Source: Gammaproteobacteria bacterium (GTDB lineage Bacteria; Pseudomonadota; Gammaproteobacteria; Ga0077536). From it: a stretch of 6,863 nt of DNA. The translations under genes and the position numbers were made by a program. Of this stretch, positions 1 through 5,379 are shown piece by piece (the first letter of the stretch is position 1; each line of letters begins with the position of its first letter). The DNA lies in assembly GCA_003540955.1 (NCBI GenBank), contig DPMX01000342.1, forward strand, positions 1-6,863. Reading direction: 5' to 3'. The notes beneath the pieces are model-generated. The model had not been told where the DNA came from. It saw nothing but the letters and a program-made list of their open reading frames with translations, and searched no databases.

Positions 1-117
1 ATTTTTAGTGGAAAATTCTTCTTTGCGAACGCCACGTGGAGGTCGCCTCACTGTTCCAATGCGGACGCCCTCGTCAGTATCCCGAGCGCTGCCAAGTCTC
101 TTAATGCGGATGGCCAT
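1..117 (-). CDS. DUF488-family protein, N-terminal part (cut by window edge)
   Basis: Reading the minus strand from the ATG at 117 gives 39 codons with no stop up to the window edge. The product begins MAIRIKRLGSARDTDEG and continues with a VRIGTVRRPPRGV stretch and an EEF. The basic start and the 'RxGTVRRPPRGV' block are what I recall from the N-terminus of DUF488 proteins, small cytoplasmic proteins of unknown biochemical function. A GGGTGG-like weak ribosome site lies about 10 nt upstream. The start codon is only one base after the TAG of a possible 27-residue ORF (119-202), so translation may be coupled. Only the first third or so of the protein is visible, so catalytic residues cannot be judged. 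The family call rests on this short segment. Confidence 0.65.
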   Translation of the reverse strand, partial: MAIRIKRLGSARDTDEGVRIGTVRRPPRGVRKEEFSTKN

Positions 118-118
118 A

Positions 119-202
119 CTAGTTTAATCCACCCCATTTTTTTGGGACGATGGCCGAGTCGGCCGTTGTGTCGACTTGAAGGAAAAAGATCCCAATTCGC
201 AT
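119..202 (-). CDS. Possible 27-residue small ORF with strong SD, just upstream of the DUF488 gene
   Basis: On the minus strand a GGAGG (209-213) lies 6 nt before an ATG at 202. The frame runs 27 codons (starting MRIGIFFLQVD, ending KKWGGLN) to a TAG at 119-121, one base before the DUF488 start at 117. The near-ideal SD and tight stop/start spacing are what make it believable. It could be a leader ORF that couples translation into DUF488, a genuine small protein, or a decayed gene start. The opening MRIGIF is loosely like the start of luciferase-like oxidoreductases, but it is far too short to assign. A small stem (CCACA-TTAG-TGTGG on the plus strand, 212-225) overlaps the SD by two bases. I do not recognise the product. 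Confidence 0.35.
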   Translation of the reverse strand: MRIGIFFLQVDTTADSAIVPKKWGGLN

Positions 203-253
203 GGTATTCCTCCACATTAGTGTGGGATGTGTAAGTTTTGCCTCGTAAGTAAA

Positions 254-272
254 GTTGAACGTTGTGTTCAAC
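254..272. repeat. 7-bp inverted repeat, possible operator or hairpin
   Basis: GTTGAAC and GTTCAAC are exact reverse complements with a 5-base spacer (GTTGT). The repeat lies in the divergent gap, about 50 bases upstream of the small ORF start (202) and about 180 bases upstream of the exported-protein start. There is no adjacent T run on either strand, which argues against a terminator. A dyad of this size between divergent genes could be a repressor or activator site, but one 7-bp inverted repeat is also within reach of chance. Confidence 0.3.
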
Positions 273-429
273 ACATGGCCCTTAGGATAGCCGTTCGACG
301 GTTTCAATTGCACGAACCACGGAAGGTGAGATAAATTTAACTTGCTACCGAGCCATACGAACAATTATCGAGGTGTTATTTCACAAACCGTCTATGACCA
401 GATGATGGGGTTTTAGAGGCGCTTCAGTA

Positions 430-441
430 GACCTTTAGGTC
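430..441. promoter_or_regulatory. GACCT/AGGTC dyad abutting a ribosome binding site
   Basis: GACCT and AGGTC flank a 2-base spacer and end immediately before the GGGAGG SD (442-447) of the gene starting at 455. A protein bound here, or RNA structure nearby, could affect translation or transcription. A 2-nt loop cannot close the full stem in RNA, so a DNA operator is the likelier reading. This is weak evidence based only on symmetry and position. Confidence 0.2.
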
Positions 442-454
442 GGGAGGATAGTGA

Positions 455-856
455 GTGAAGCAGATTGTTTCGATAGCCGTGGTGCTTGCGCTATGGTCGA
501 CAATCGCATCCGCGCAACAATGCGCGCAAGAAGTTCTGAAGGTTCTATATGAGGAGCTTGAAACTGTCGATAGCGCGGGCGAAGCGAAGTTAACACAGTT
601 GTTGGAAGATCTAGCAAAGCAAGAAGGCTGGTCTGAAAGTGAACGTAGTGATTTTACTCTTTCACTTTCCGACAATTCCGAAGTTAATGCCGCCGAATCG
701 ATGCGCACGGATATGCTCGGCCGGATATTTGGGTTAGCCCAGCGCGGAGATACGGATTGCAGCGAAATTCGAAATTTACACGATGCCGTACTCGAGCTAG
801 AGCAAGAGCAATGGGATGCTGCGATTAAAAAAGTAGAGCAAAGGATATGGCGATAA
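455..856 (+). CDS. Small exported protein of unknown function
   Basis: The 133-residue product starts at a GTG, supported by GGGAGG (442-447) 7 nt upstream. The N-terminus is a classic Sec signal peptide: MKQ, a hydrophobic core (residues 4-14), then STIASA followed by QQC. Cleavage after A20 by signal peptidase I is expected. There is no lipobox, so it should be a soluble periplasmic or secreted protein, not a lipoprotein. The mature part, about 113 residues, is rich in Glu, Asp, Ser, Leu and Gln and looks mostly helical. Its only cysteines are C23 and C102, which could form one disulfide. I do not recognise a family. It stands alone between a divergent gap on the left and a 256-bp gap before the oxidoreductase on the right. 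Confidence 0.75.
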   Translation: MKQIVSIAVVLALWSTIASAQQCAQEVLKVLYEELETVDSAGEAKLTQLLEDLAKQEGWSESERSDFTLSLSDNSEVNAAESMRTDMLGRIFGLAQRGDTDCSEIRNLHDAVLELEQEQWDAAIKKVEQRIWR

Positions 857-1112
857 TCCCCATTTGCGGTTAGTTTGTGATCCTGGTGTCAGATAAATTG
901 TTCCAAAAATCAAATATTTAAATTTTTTTTTTGCGGCCGTATAACATGTCAATACGCGTAGTGGAGCAATAGACTGGCGCCTCAATAGTCCATTTAATTT
1001 TCTTTACGTTCTTTCAACCAGTTTGAGACCGTTCGTTTTGCCGGTAAACTGGCTCAACGATGTATCGCACGGCGTGGTGCGCCGGGTGCGAAAATTAACC
1101 GGAGGAAGAAAT
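857..1112 (+). other. AT-rich intergenic region upstream of the LLM oxidoreductase
   Basis: No gene is visible in this 256-base gap. It holds a marked A/T-rich tract (about 897-932, including a run of T) that could act as an upstream promoter element or bent DNA. No clear hairpin-plus-T terminator follows the gene ending at 856. A candidate promoter lies at 1023-1050 and is listed separately. The SD GGAGGA (1101-1106) at the right end decides the start of the next gene. Confidence 0.4.
1023..1050 (+). promoter_or_regulatory. Candidate sigma-70-type promoter for the LLM oxidoreductase
   Basis: TTGAGA (1023-1028) matches the -35 consensus at 5 of 6 bases. It is followed after 16 bases by TAAACT (1045-1050), which matches TATAAT at 4 of 6. 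Transcription would begin near 1057 and give a leader of about 55 bases to the ATG at 1113. Position and spacing are sensible, but such matches are common by chance. Confidence 0.25.
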
Positions 1113-2198
1113 ATGCAGATCGGAACCCTCGCGCTTTTTCAGCGTGCGAGCTACGACGAGAGCGTGACTGACAGCCAGGTCTATCGCGAGGAATTAAGAC
1201 TAGCATCGCAGATCGAAGCCCAAGGCTACGATTCTCATTGGTGTGTAGAACACCATTTCGAGGATTACTCGTTTTGCCCGGACAACATCGTCTATTTGTC
1301 GCATCTTGCCGCCGTGACAAAAACTTTGAAATTGGCAACCGGCGCCGTAATTGTGCCTTGGAATACACCTTTGCGAGTGGCAGAAAGAATTGCACTACTA
1401 GATGAGTTGTCCGATGGCCGGGTGATCTTCGGCATGGGTCGAGGTTTATCACGGCGTGAGTACGATCAATTCGGTATCGATATGGATACCTCACGCGAAC
1501 GTTTCGATGAGGCAGTACCAATGATCATCAAAGCTTTGGAAACTGGTTTTATCGAAGGGGATGGAAAGTTTTATAAACAGCCTTTGGCGAAGATACGGCC
1601 TGCGCCAGTCCGGAGTTTTAAAGGTCGCATCACGTCTGTTGCGATGTCGCCGGACTCCGCCCTAGAGGCTGCTGTACATGGTGCGCAGATGATGGTGTTC
1701 ACTCAAAAATCGATGGAAGATCACAACGCGGAATTTGAGCCGTATCGAGAACTGTATCGAAAACTGCATGCCGCACCGCCGCCACCACCCTTAATGGCTG
1801 GAATAACCGTTTGTCATCAAGACGCCGACCGAGCTGAAGAACTTGCGCGTAAACATGTCTCCGGATATTTGTTAACTGTCATGCATCACTATGAATTGAT
1901 GGGCGAACACTTTAAGAAAGCCAAAGGCTATGAAGCGTACGGTGAAGCGGTTGACATGCTACGTGACATGGGGCTTGAGGGGATGGCAGATGCCTATGTT
2001 AATGCTCAAGCTTGGGGTACACCGGAGCAGATCTTGGAGAAGCTGGCTGGCTGGCGTAAAATTATTGGAGATTTTGATGTCCTTTTTGGATTACGTGCTG
2101 CCGGTATGGCGTTCGCGGACGCCGAGAACTCCCAGCGTTTGATTGCAGAGCAAGTTATTCCGGAGCTTAAGAGTTGGGATAAGGCTGCGGCAGCCTAG
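1113..2198 (+). CDS. LLM-class (luciferase-like) flavin-dependent oxidoreductase
   Basis: The 361-residue product is a cytoplasmic TIM-barrel protein of the bacterial luciferase-like monooxygenase family, whose members use reduced FMN (or F420) to oxidise small substrates. Family marks are the MQIGTLALFQ beta-strand start, GYDSHWCVEHHF (38-49) with the EHHF signature, a LATGAVIVPWNTPLRVAE block (74-91), LDELSDGRVIFGMGRG (96-111), and WGTPEQILEKL (301-311) near the C-terminus. A run of five prolines (222-226) probably marks a surface loop. The frame is open back to a TTG at 1023, but GGAGGA (1101-1106) sits 6 nt before the ATG at 1113, and the barrel starts there. The length is normal for the family. 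The substrate cannot be read from sequence. It is a single-gene unit, convergent with hisC. Confidence 0.9.
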   Translation: MQIGTLALFQRASYDESVTDSQVYREELRLASQIEAQGYDSHWCVEHHFEDYSFCPDNIVYLSHLAAVTKTLKLATGAVIVPWNTPLRVAERIALLDELSDGRVIFGMGRGLSRREYDQFGIDMDTSRERFDEAVPMIIKALETGFIEGDGKFYKQPLAKIRPAPVRSFKGRITSVAMSPDSALEAAVHGAQMMVFTQKSMEDHNAEFEPYRELYRKLHAAPPPPPLMAGITVCHQDADRAEELARKHVSGYLLTVMHHYELMGEHFKKAKGYEAYGEAVDMLRDMGLEGMADAYVNAQAWGTPEQILEKLAGWRKIIGDFDVLFGLRAAGMAFADAENSQRLIAEQVIPELKSWDKAAAA

Positions 2199-2204
2199 GG
2201 TAAT

Positions 2205-2240
2205 GTCGATTTTAGTGGGGTGAGTCGACTTTTTGCACCC
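2205..2240. terminator. Weak terminator-like structure between convergent genes
   Basis: Between the ends of the LLM gene (2198) and hisC (2264), GTCGA (2205-2209) can pair with TCGAC (2225-2229), followed at once by five Ts (2230-2234). An alternative pairing is GGGTG (2218-2222) with CACCC (2236-2240). The stems are short and the loops long, so this is a poor intrinsic terminator. Its position between two convergent genes, and the T run after the first stem, are the reasons to list it. Confidence 0.25.
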
Positions 2241-2263
2241 GTTCCGGAGAATTTCCGCACTAT

Positions 2264-3349
2264 CTATTTTCCAAGGTCTCTTTGCTCAGTCTCAGCTAAG
2301 ATCTCTTGTAGCGCGTTTATTAACGCGTTAATTTCGTCGTCTTTTCCAACGGTTATCCGGAGATAATCTGCGATTCTTGCCTGATCGAAGTGGCGTACAA
2401 AGATCGAGCGATCTCGTAACGCATGCGAGATGTCCTCGGCAGCGTTACGCAGATGGGTCACGAACACAAAATTCGCCTGTGAAGGAAGCACTTCGAATTT
2501 GAGCCGCTCTAGTTCACTTACCAGACGTTTCCGTGTAGCAACGACCTGTTTACAGGTTTTGTCAAGATACTCTGGATCCTGAATGGCAGCTACGGCACCC
2601 GCTATAGCGAGGCGATCCAAAGGGTATGAATTGAAACTGTTCTTTACGCGTTCAAGTGCCTCGATTAGTGTTGGATGCCCAAACGCAAAACCAACACGCA
2701 ACCCTGCGAGCCCATGCGATTTAGACAACGTTTGGACGACAAGTAGGTTTTTAAATTTTTCAGTTAGACCTATTGCGCTTTCACCACCAAATGCTACATA
2801 GGCTTCATCGACAATCACGACGGAATCCGAATTGTGGGCCAGTAACTCTTCTATAGAGTCAAGTTTAAGGCCGCGCCCAGTCGGCGCGTTCGGGTTTGAA
2901 AAAATGATCCCACCGTTTGGACGATTGTAAGCGTCGAAATTGATCCCAAACTTGACATCAAGTGGGATAGTTTCATACGCGATGTCATAAAGCCGGCAAT
3001 AGACTGGATAAAAACTATATGCGATATCCGGGAATAAGACCGGTTCGTCGTGCTGTAGTAGGCCATGGAAAATATGGGCGAGAACTTCATCTGAACCGTT
3101 GCCGACAAACACTTGGTCAGGGCTAATTGAATGGACTTCGGCTAATATCGATTTAAGCTGACTCGTGTTCGGATCCGGGTAGAGTCTTAGGGCATCGTTA
3201 ACTTCAGCTCGAATCGCGGAAAGCACTTTGGGTGATGGGCCATAAGGGTTCTCGTTTGTGTTGAGTTTAATTACGTCAGGGTCCCTAGGCTGTTCGCCTG
3301 GAACGTACGGGGTAAGTGCGCGCACGAAGGCGCTCCATAAATCACTCAT
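2264..3349 (-). CDS. hisC: Histidinol-phosphate aminotransferase
   Basis: This is a PLP enzyme of fold type I that transfers the amino group from glutamate to imidazole acetol phosphate, giving L-histidinol phosphate in histidine synthesis. Related enzymes of this group also act on aromatic amino acids. The 361 residues match normal length. Diagnostic motifs are KLNTNENPYGPSP (28-40), GNGSDEVL (83-90), SNPNAPTG (151-158), VDEAYVAF (180-187), the Schiff-base lysine in TLSKSHGLAGLRVG (K210, with R218), and the substrate-binding arginine in LRITVG (R331). No strong SD precedes the ATG at 3349. An orphan reading frame ends 6 bases upstream, so translation was probably coupled to that gene. No other his genes are visible. 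It lies last in a unit with GST and a nitrilase remnant. Confidence 0.94.
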   Translation of the reverse strand: MSDLWSAFVRALTPYVPGEQPRDPDVIKLNTNENPYGPSPKVLSAIRAEVNDALRLYPDPNTSQLKSILAEVHSISPDQVFVGNGSDEVLAHIFHGLLQHDEPVLFPDIAYSFYPVYCRLYDIAYETIPLDVKFGINFDAYNRPNGGIIFSNPNAPTGRGLKLDSIEELLAHNSDSVVIVDEAYVAFGGESAIGLTEKFKNLLVVQTLSKSHGLAGLRVGFAFGHPTLIEALERVKNSFNSYPLDRLAIAGAVAAIQDPEYLDKTCKQVVATRKRLVSELERLKFEVLPSQANFVFVTHLRNAAEDISHALRDRSIFVRHFDQARIADYLRITVGKDDEINALINALQEILAETEQRDLGK

Positions 3350-3355
3350 TTTGTG

Positions 3356-3508
3356 TCAGGTAGGCGACAAGGTGCCGCGATTTCCATAGTGTGGTTTAAA
3401 GGTCTCTTCCGGTGCGCCGCTAAAAGTTCCATAGCGTTCTAAATCCCAGTTATATTGAAGGGTGAAGTAGTGGAAGTATACGTAATTCTGTGACGCTAGC
3501 GCCTGAAG
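3356..3508 (-). pseudogene. Orphan coding-looking C-terminal fragment just upstream of hisC
   Basis: Between the GST stop and the hisC start, one minus-strand frame is open for 50 codons, bounded by a TAG (3509-3511) and a TGA (3356-3358). The residues look like a protein end: an aromatic-rich part with YFHYFTLQYNWDLERYG (11-27), then FSGAPEETFKPHYGNRG (29-45). There is no ATG, GTG or TTG until close to the end, so it cannot be a complete gene as it stands. Its TGA lies 6 bases before the hisC ATG, the spacing expected for a real upstream gene of the operon. The upstream 44 bases look coding in another frame (an SDHEVRVASGASVTE stretch). This would fit a frameshifted, mostly deleted gene. I do not recognise the family. 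Confidence 0.35.
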
Positions 3509-3555
3509 CTACGCGTACCTCGTGGTCACTAATAATTGAGTTATTCGTCACATCT

Positions 3556-4185
3556 TCAATCGGGGCGTGGCGGAACTTGCATGCCTCGCTGCACCGCGGG
3601 GCGTCGTCTGATAGTTTCGAACCACCGCCACACATTGGGAAAATCGGCGAGCTTAACTTCCTGCCACTCGTAGCGCGCGACCCATGGGAAGATAGCGATA
3701 TCGGCAATCGTGTATTTCCCAGCGGCGACCCACTCACGTTGGTCGAGGTGCTTGTCTAATACCGAATAAAGGCGCAGACATTCTTTACCATACCGATTGA
3801 GTGCATAGGGTACGAGCTCCTTTGCCGCACGTTTAAAGTGATGGACCTGGCCAAAAATCGGTCCGATTCCTCCCATCTGAAACATCAACCACTGCAATGT
3901 CTCGCATTCCAAGCGAGGCTCCAGCGGTAAAAATTGGCCACTTTTACGCGCCAAGTAGATCAGGATAGCCCCCGATTCGAACACGGTAATAGGTTCGTCA
4001 TCAGGTCCATCGGAATCAACAATTACTGGAATTTTCTGGTTTGGATTAAGTGCCGTAAACTGAGGCGAAAATTGCTCGTCGGCGCTAATGTCAATCTGGC
4101 AAGCTGTATAGTCCAGTGCCATCTCTTCTAGAGCGATTGACACTTTTCGTCCATTAGATGTCTGCCAAGAGTACAGGTCGATCAT
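3556..4185 (-). CDS. Glutathione S-transferase, YfcG/YghU (nu-class) type
   Basis: The 209-residue product is a cytoplasmic GST-fold protein. The N-terminal thioredoxin-like domain begins MIDLYSWQTSNGRKVS. The T9 and N11 pattern is like that of E. coli YfcG, a GST of this type with strong disulfide-bond reductase activity toward small disulfides. LNPNQKIPVIVD (46-57) carries the cis-proline P53, and ESGAIL (70-75) binds the glutathione gamma-glutamyl part. The all-helical C-terminal domain contains YTIADIAIFPW (158-168), the N-capping box. The C-terminus ends PAVQRGMQVPPRPD, as in many relatives. Its ATG lies 5 bases after the nitrilase-remnant stop, and a purine-rich GAAGAG spans that stop, so it is probably translated by coupling. 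Likely roles are glutathione-dependent detoxification or disulfide reduction. The substrate is unknown. Confidence 0.9.
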   Translation of the reverse strand: MIDLYSWQTSNGRKVSIALEEMALDYTACQIDISADEQFSPQFTALNPNQKIPVIVDSDGPDDEPITVFESGAILIYLARKSGQFLPLEPRLECETLQWLMFQMGGIGPIFGQVHHFKRAAKELVPYALNRYGKECLRLYSVLDKHLDQREWVAAGKYTIADIAIFPWVARYEWQEVKLADFPNVWRWFETIRRRPAVQRGMQVPPRPD

Positions 4186-4190
4186 TTGAT

Positions 4191-4586
4191 TTACTCTTCA
4201 GCTGGATCGAACGATTCATTTTTGACTATTGTAGGTGTCGGCATGTGTTCAGCGTCATAAAGGCTTCCATGGTCACGTTCACTTGCGCCCATGGAAACAA
4301 ATATACAGTTTGCCCGCGCCGCTGCACACAATCGTTCGAAGTGGGGGCTATCAACCACTAGGGAATTTTCGTGGTAAAGCCCGAAGTATTTCACATTGTG
4401 TGCCGCGGCCGACAGCCACACCCACCAAGGATATCTTGGCGCCCAGCATTCGGGGAATGCTACTAACCGTGCGCCACCTCGAGCTGCCTCTTCGATCAAG
4501 TGGAGTCCTTTGTCGATAGTAGCGGCAAGGTCCATAAAAATGGGTGCGGCCTGGACAGCTGCGACTTTATAGGTTTTCTCTAACAT
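4191..4586 (-). pseudogene. Truncated nitrilase-superfamily protein (probable remnant)
   Basis: The 131-residue ORF starts like a branch-1 nitrilase, which hydrolyses nitriles to carboxylic acids. It shows KVAAVQAAPIFMD (7-19) and ARLVAFPECWAPRYPWW (39-55), with the first catalytic glutamate at E46. It then has a PHFERLCAAARANCIFVSMG block (81-100) and a RDHGSLYDAEH stretch (104-114). Normal nitrilases have roughly 300-350 residues. Here the catalytic lysine and the CWE-type cysteine region are absent, so nitrile hydrolysis is not expected. After EHM the sequence changes to PTPTIVKNESFDPAEE and stops. That tail is loosely like the far C-terminus of nitrilases, so an in-frame internal deletion is possible. 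It opens the minus-strand unit, and its stop lies 5 bases before the GST start. No clear SD precedes the ATG. Confidence 0.75.
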
Positions 4587-4800
4587 ATATTGAGACCGTT
4601 GAGAGTTAGGGGTCAGACTACCGTTGAATTGGCTACGTTACAAAAGATCGTGGGAATTGCCTGGTAAAATGGGCTATTGTGTAGGTGCCGCCTTCCGGAG
4701 CCTTACAAAAATTACTATTGAACAAGTATTCGGGGATGCGCGCAGCTTTGTGCAGCGGTAAGTTGTGATCCGTCGCGAAATCGACATAAGGAGTGGCACC
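4587..4800. other. Divergent intergenic region between the nitrilase/GST/hisC unit and the selenoprotein
   Basis: This 214-base gap must hold the promoters for the leftward nitrilase-GST-hisC unit and the rightward selenoprotein-greB unit. On the plus strand a TAAAAT (4665-4670) is a fair -10 hexamer, but no good -35 sits 16-18 bases before it. TTACAA (4703-4708) with TATTCG 18 bases later is another weak pair. No gene or strong hairpin is visible. The right end holds the AAGGAG SD (4788-4793) of the selenoprotein gene. Confidence 0.4.
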
Positions 4801-5343
4801 ATGCCGAGAGTCACTGAGATAATCAACGGTGGCGGCGATTCGATTCTGGATGCAGAGTTTGCGTCCGAACGCGAAATTTTTGGTGACGTTTTAAATCCCA
4901 GTCGTGTGCTTTCTCATTGCCCACCGATATTACAAGCAGCAAAGCGGCTGTATTCTGCCGTCGACGAATCGGGCCAGATTCCGCCACCGATGTTGGCCCT
5001 AGCCTATGTGCGGGTCGCTGCGCTTAACGGTTGCCCGTTTTGAATTGATATCAATTCGTTCCGTGCGAACGAACTTGACAATGGAGAGGCAAAAGTGGCT
5101 CAACTTTCGGACTGGCGTTCAAGCGATGTCTACACAGATGCCGAACGTCTGATCATAGAGTACGGTGAACGCATGACGATCACGGGGCAGTCAGTTGACG
5201 ATGAGTTTTTTGCGAAAATGCAGGAGTATTTTAGTGAATCCGAGATCGTCGAAATAACGGCGGGGATCGCTATGGAAAACTTCCGCAGCAAATTTAACGC
5301 CCCTCTAAAAATTTCTGCGCAGGGTTTTTGCAGCGTACCGTAG
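4801..5343 (+). CDS. AhpD-like / CMD-family selenoprotein (in-frame UGA = Sec at residue 81)
   Basis: Reading through the TGA at 5041-5043 gives one 180-residue protein. The start is fixed by AAGGAG (4788-4793), 7 nt before the ATG. Residues 1-80 end VAALNGCPF. The TGA is codon 81, and the frame continues IDINSFRANELDNG to the TAG at 5341. The order matches the CMD/AhpD-like fold: a helical start, the redox CxxC site (here C78-P79-F80-U81), LSDWRSSDVYTDAERLIIEY (102-121), and a typical AMENFRSKFNAPLKI...GFC end (about 157-177). The family includes AhpD, a thiol peroxidase and AhpC reductant, and many uncharacterised oxidoreductases. The second cysteine of CxxC is replaced by Sec, and a SECIS-like hairpin follows directly. 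AhpD-like selenoproteins are known from marine metagenome surveys. The exact substrate is unknown. Automated callers would split it into two genes. The alternative, a nonsense mutation, is much less likely. Confidence 0.88.
5044..5082 (+). promoter_or_regulatory. Bacterial-type SECIS element directing Sec insertion at UGA 5041-5043
   Basis: Starting at the base after the UGA, the RNA folds as follows: AUUG (5044-5047) pairs with CAAU (5079-5082), AUA (5048-5050) bulges, and UCAA (5051-5054) pairs with UUGA (5075-5078). C5074 then bulges and UUCGUUC (5055-5061) pairs exactly with GAACGAA (5067-5073). That is 15 Watson-Crick pairs closing a 5-nt loop, CGUGC, whose second base is G. The loop begins 18 nt after the UGA. 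Bacterial SECIS elements recognised by SelB lie inside the coding region just downstream of the UGA, have a short apical loop with a G among its first two bases, and sit at about this distance. All pairings were read directly. Binding by SelB is inferred. Confidence 0.85.
5083..5097 (+). promoter_or_regulatory. Internal SD plus GTG downstream of the SECIS hairpin
   Basis: GGAGAGG (5083-5089) begins at the base after the SECIS stem and lies 5 nt before an in-frame GTG (5095). It looks like a usable ribosome site and would lead a gene caller to place a separate 82-residue gene here. In the read-through protein these codons give N-G-E-A-K-V, so the motif may be chance. It could also allow re-initiation of the C-terminal half when Sec is not inserted. 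That fragment would lack the redox motif. Confidence 0.3.
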
Positions 5344-5354
5344 GGTATTTTTTT

Positions 5355-5374
5355 AAATGCATTTAGTTGCATTT
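5355..5374. repeat. AAATGCA/TGCATTT inverted repeat upstream of greB
   Basis: AAATGCA (5355-5361) and TGCATTT (5368-5374) are exact reverse complements with a 6-base spacer, TTTAGT. The repeat ends 5 bases before the greB GTG, so it covers the position where an SD would be. A T run (5348-5354) precedes it instead of following it, so it is not a standard terminator for the selenoprotein gene. Because TGCATTT also occurs as a direct repeat (5358-5364 and 5368-5374), it could be a paired protein site. A hairpin or operator that limits greB expression is possible. Confidence 0.35.
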
Positions 5375-5379
5375 CCCCC

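Larger units (their letters stand above)
203..454. other. Divergent intergenic region with several small inverted repeats
   Basis: This stretch separates the leftward DUF488 unit from the rightward exported-protein gene, so it should hold promoters for both. I see no recognisable gene in it. It contains a perfect 7-bp inverted repeat, GTTGAAC-gttgt-GTTCAAC (254-272), and the CCACA/TGTGG stem (212-225). A GACCT-tt-AGGTC repeat (430-441) ends directly against the ribosome site of the gene at 455. None is followed by a T run, so they are more likely operators or 5' leader hairpins than terminators. I could not find a convincing -35/-10 pair. Confidence 0.4.

Noticed and set aside
152..164. GGCCGA-G-TCGGCC palindrome
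   Set aside because: It lies inside the possible small ORF, has only a one-base centre and no T run. I see no regulatory context that distinguishes it from a chance GC-rich palindrome.
119..364. 81-residue minus-strand ORF from 364
   Set aside because: The upstream part has no SD at its ATG and no recognisable sequence. Only the 3' part from the ATG at 202 has a convincing ribosome site, so only that was listed.
455..523. Lipoprotein signal in the exported protein (Cys at residue 23)
   Set aside because: The residues before the Cys (S-A-Q-Q) do not form a lipobox, while ASA before QQ is a good signal peptidase I site.
424..708. Minus-strand ORFs under the exported-protein gene (also 435-617)
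   Set aside because: They are antisense shadows of the gene at 455-856, which has a signal peptide and SD.
1023..1112. Longer LLM oxidoreductase starting at TTG 1023 (30 extra residues)
   Set aside because: The extra residues do not fit the family N-terminus, and GGAGGA at 1101-1106 gives the ATG at 1113 a strong ribosome site. 1023 fits better as part of a promoter.
1054..1521. 155-residue minus-strand ORF under the LLM gene
   Set aside because: Arg/Ser/Pro-rich antisense shadow of the LLM coding region with no family features.
3490..3759. Plus-strand 89-residue ORF overlapping the GST end
   Set aside because: It lies mostly antisense to the well-supported GST gene and has no SD or recognisable domain.
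4590..4600. 11-base direct repeat TTGAGACCGTT, also at 1023-1033
   Set aside because: Several matching 11-mers are expected by chance in a window of this size, and the two contexts are otherwise unalike.
5041..5043. TGA read as an ordinary stop or nonsense mutation separating two genes
   Set aside because: It falls exactly at the second Cys of the CxxC motif, the frame continues unbroken with family-typical sequence, and a SECIS-like hairpin starts at the next base. A random nonsense mutation would not explain all three.
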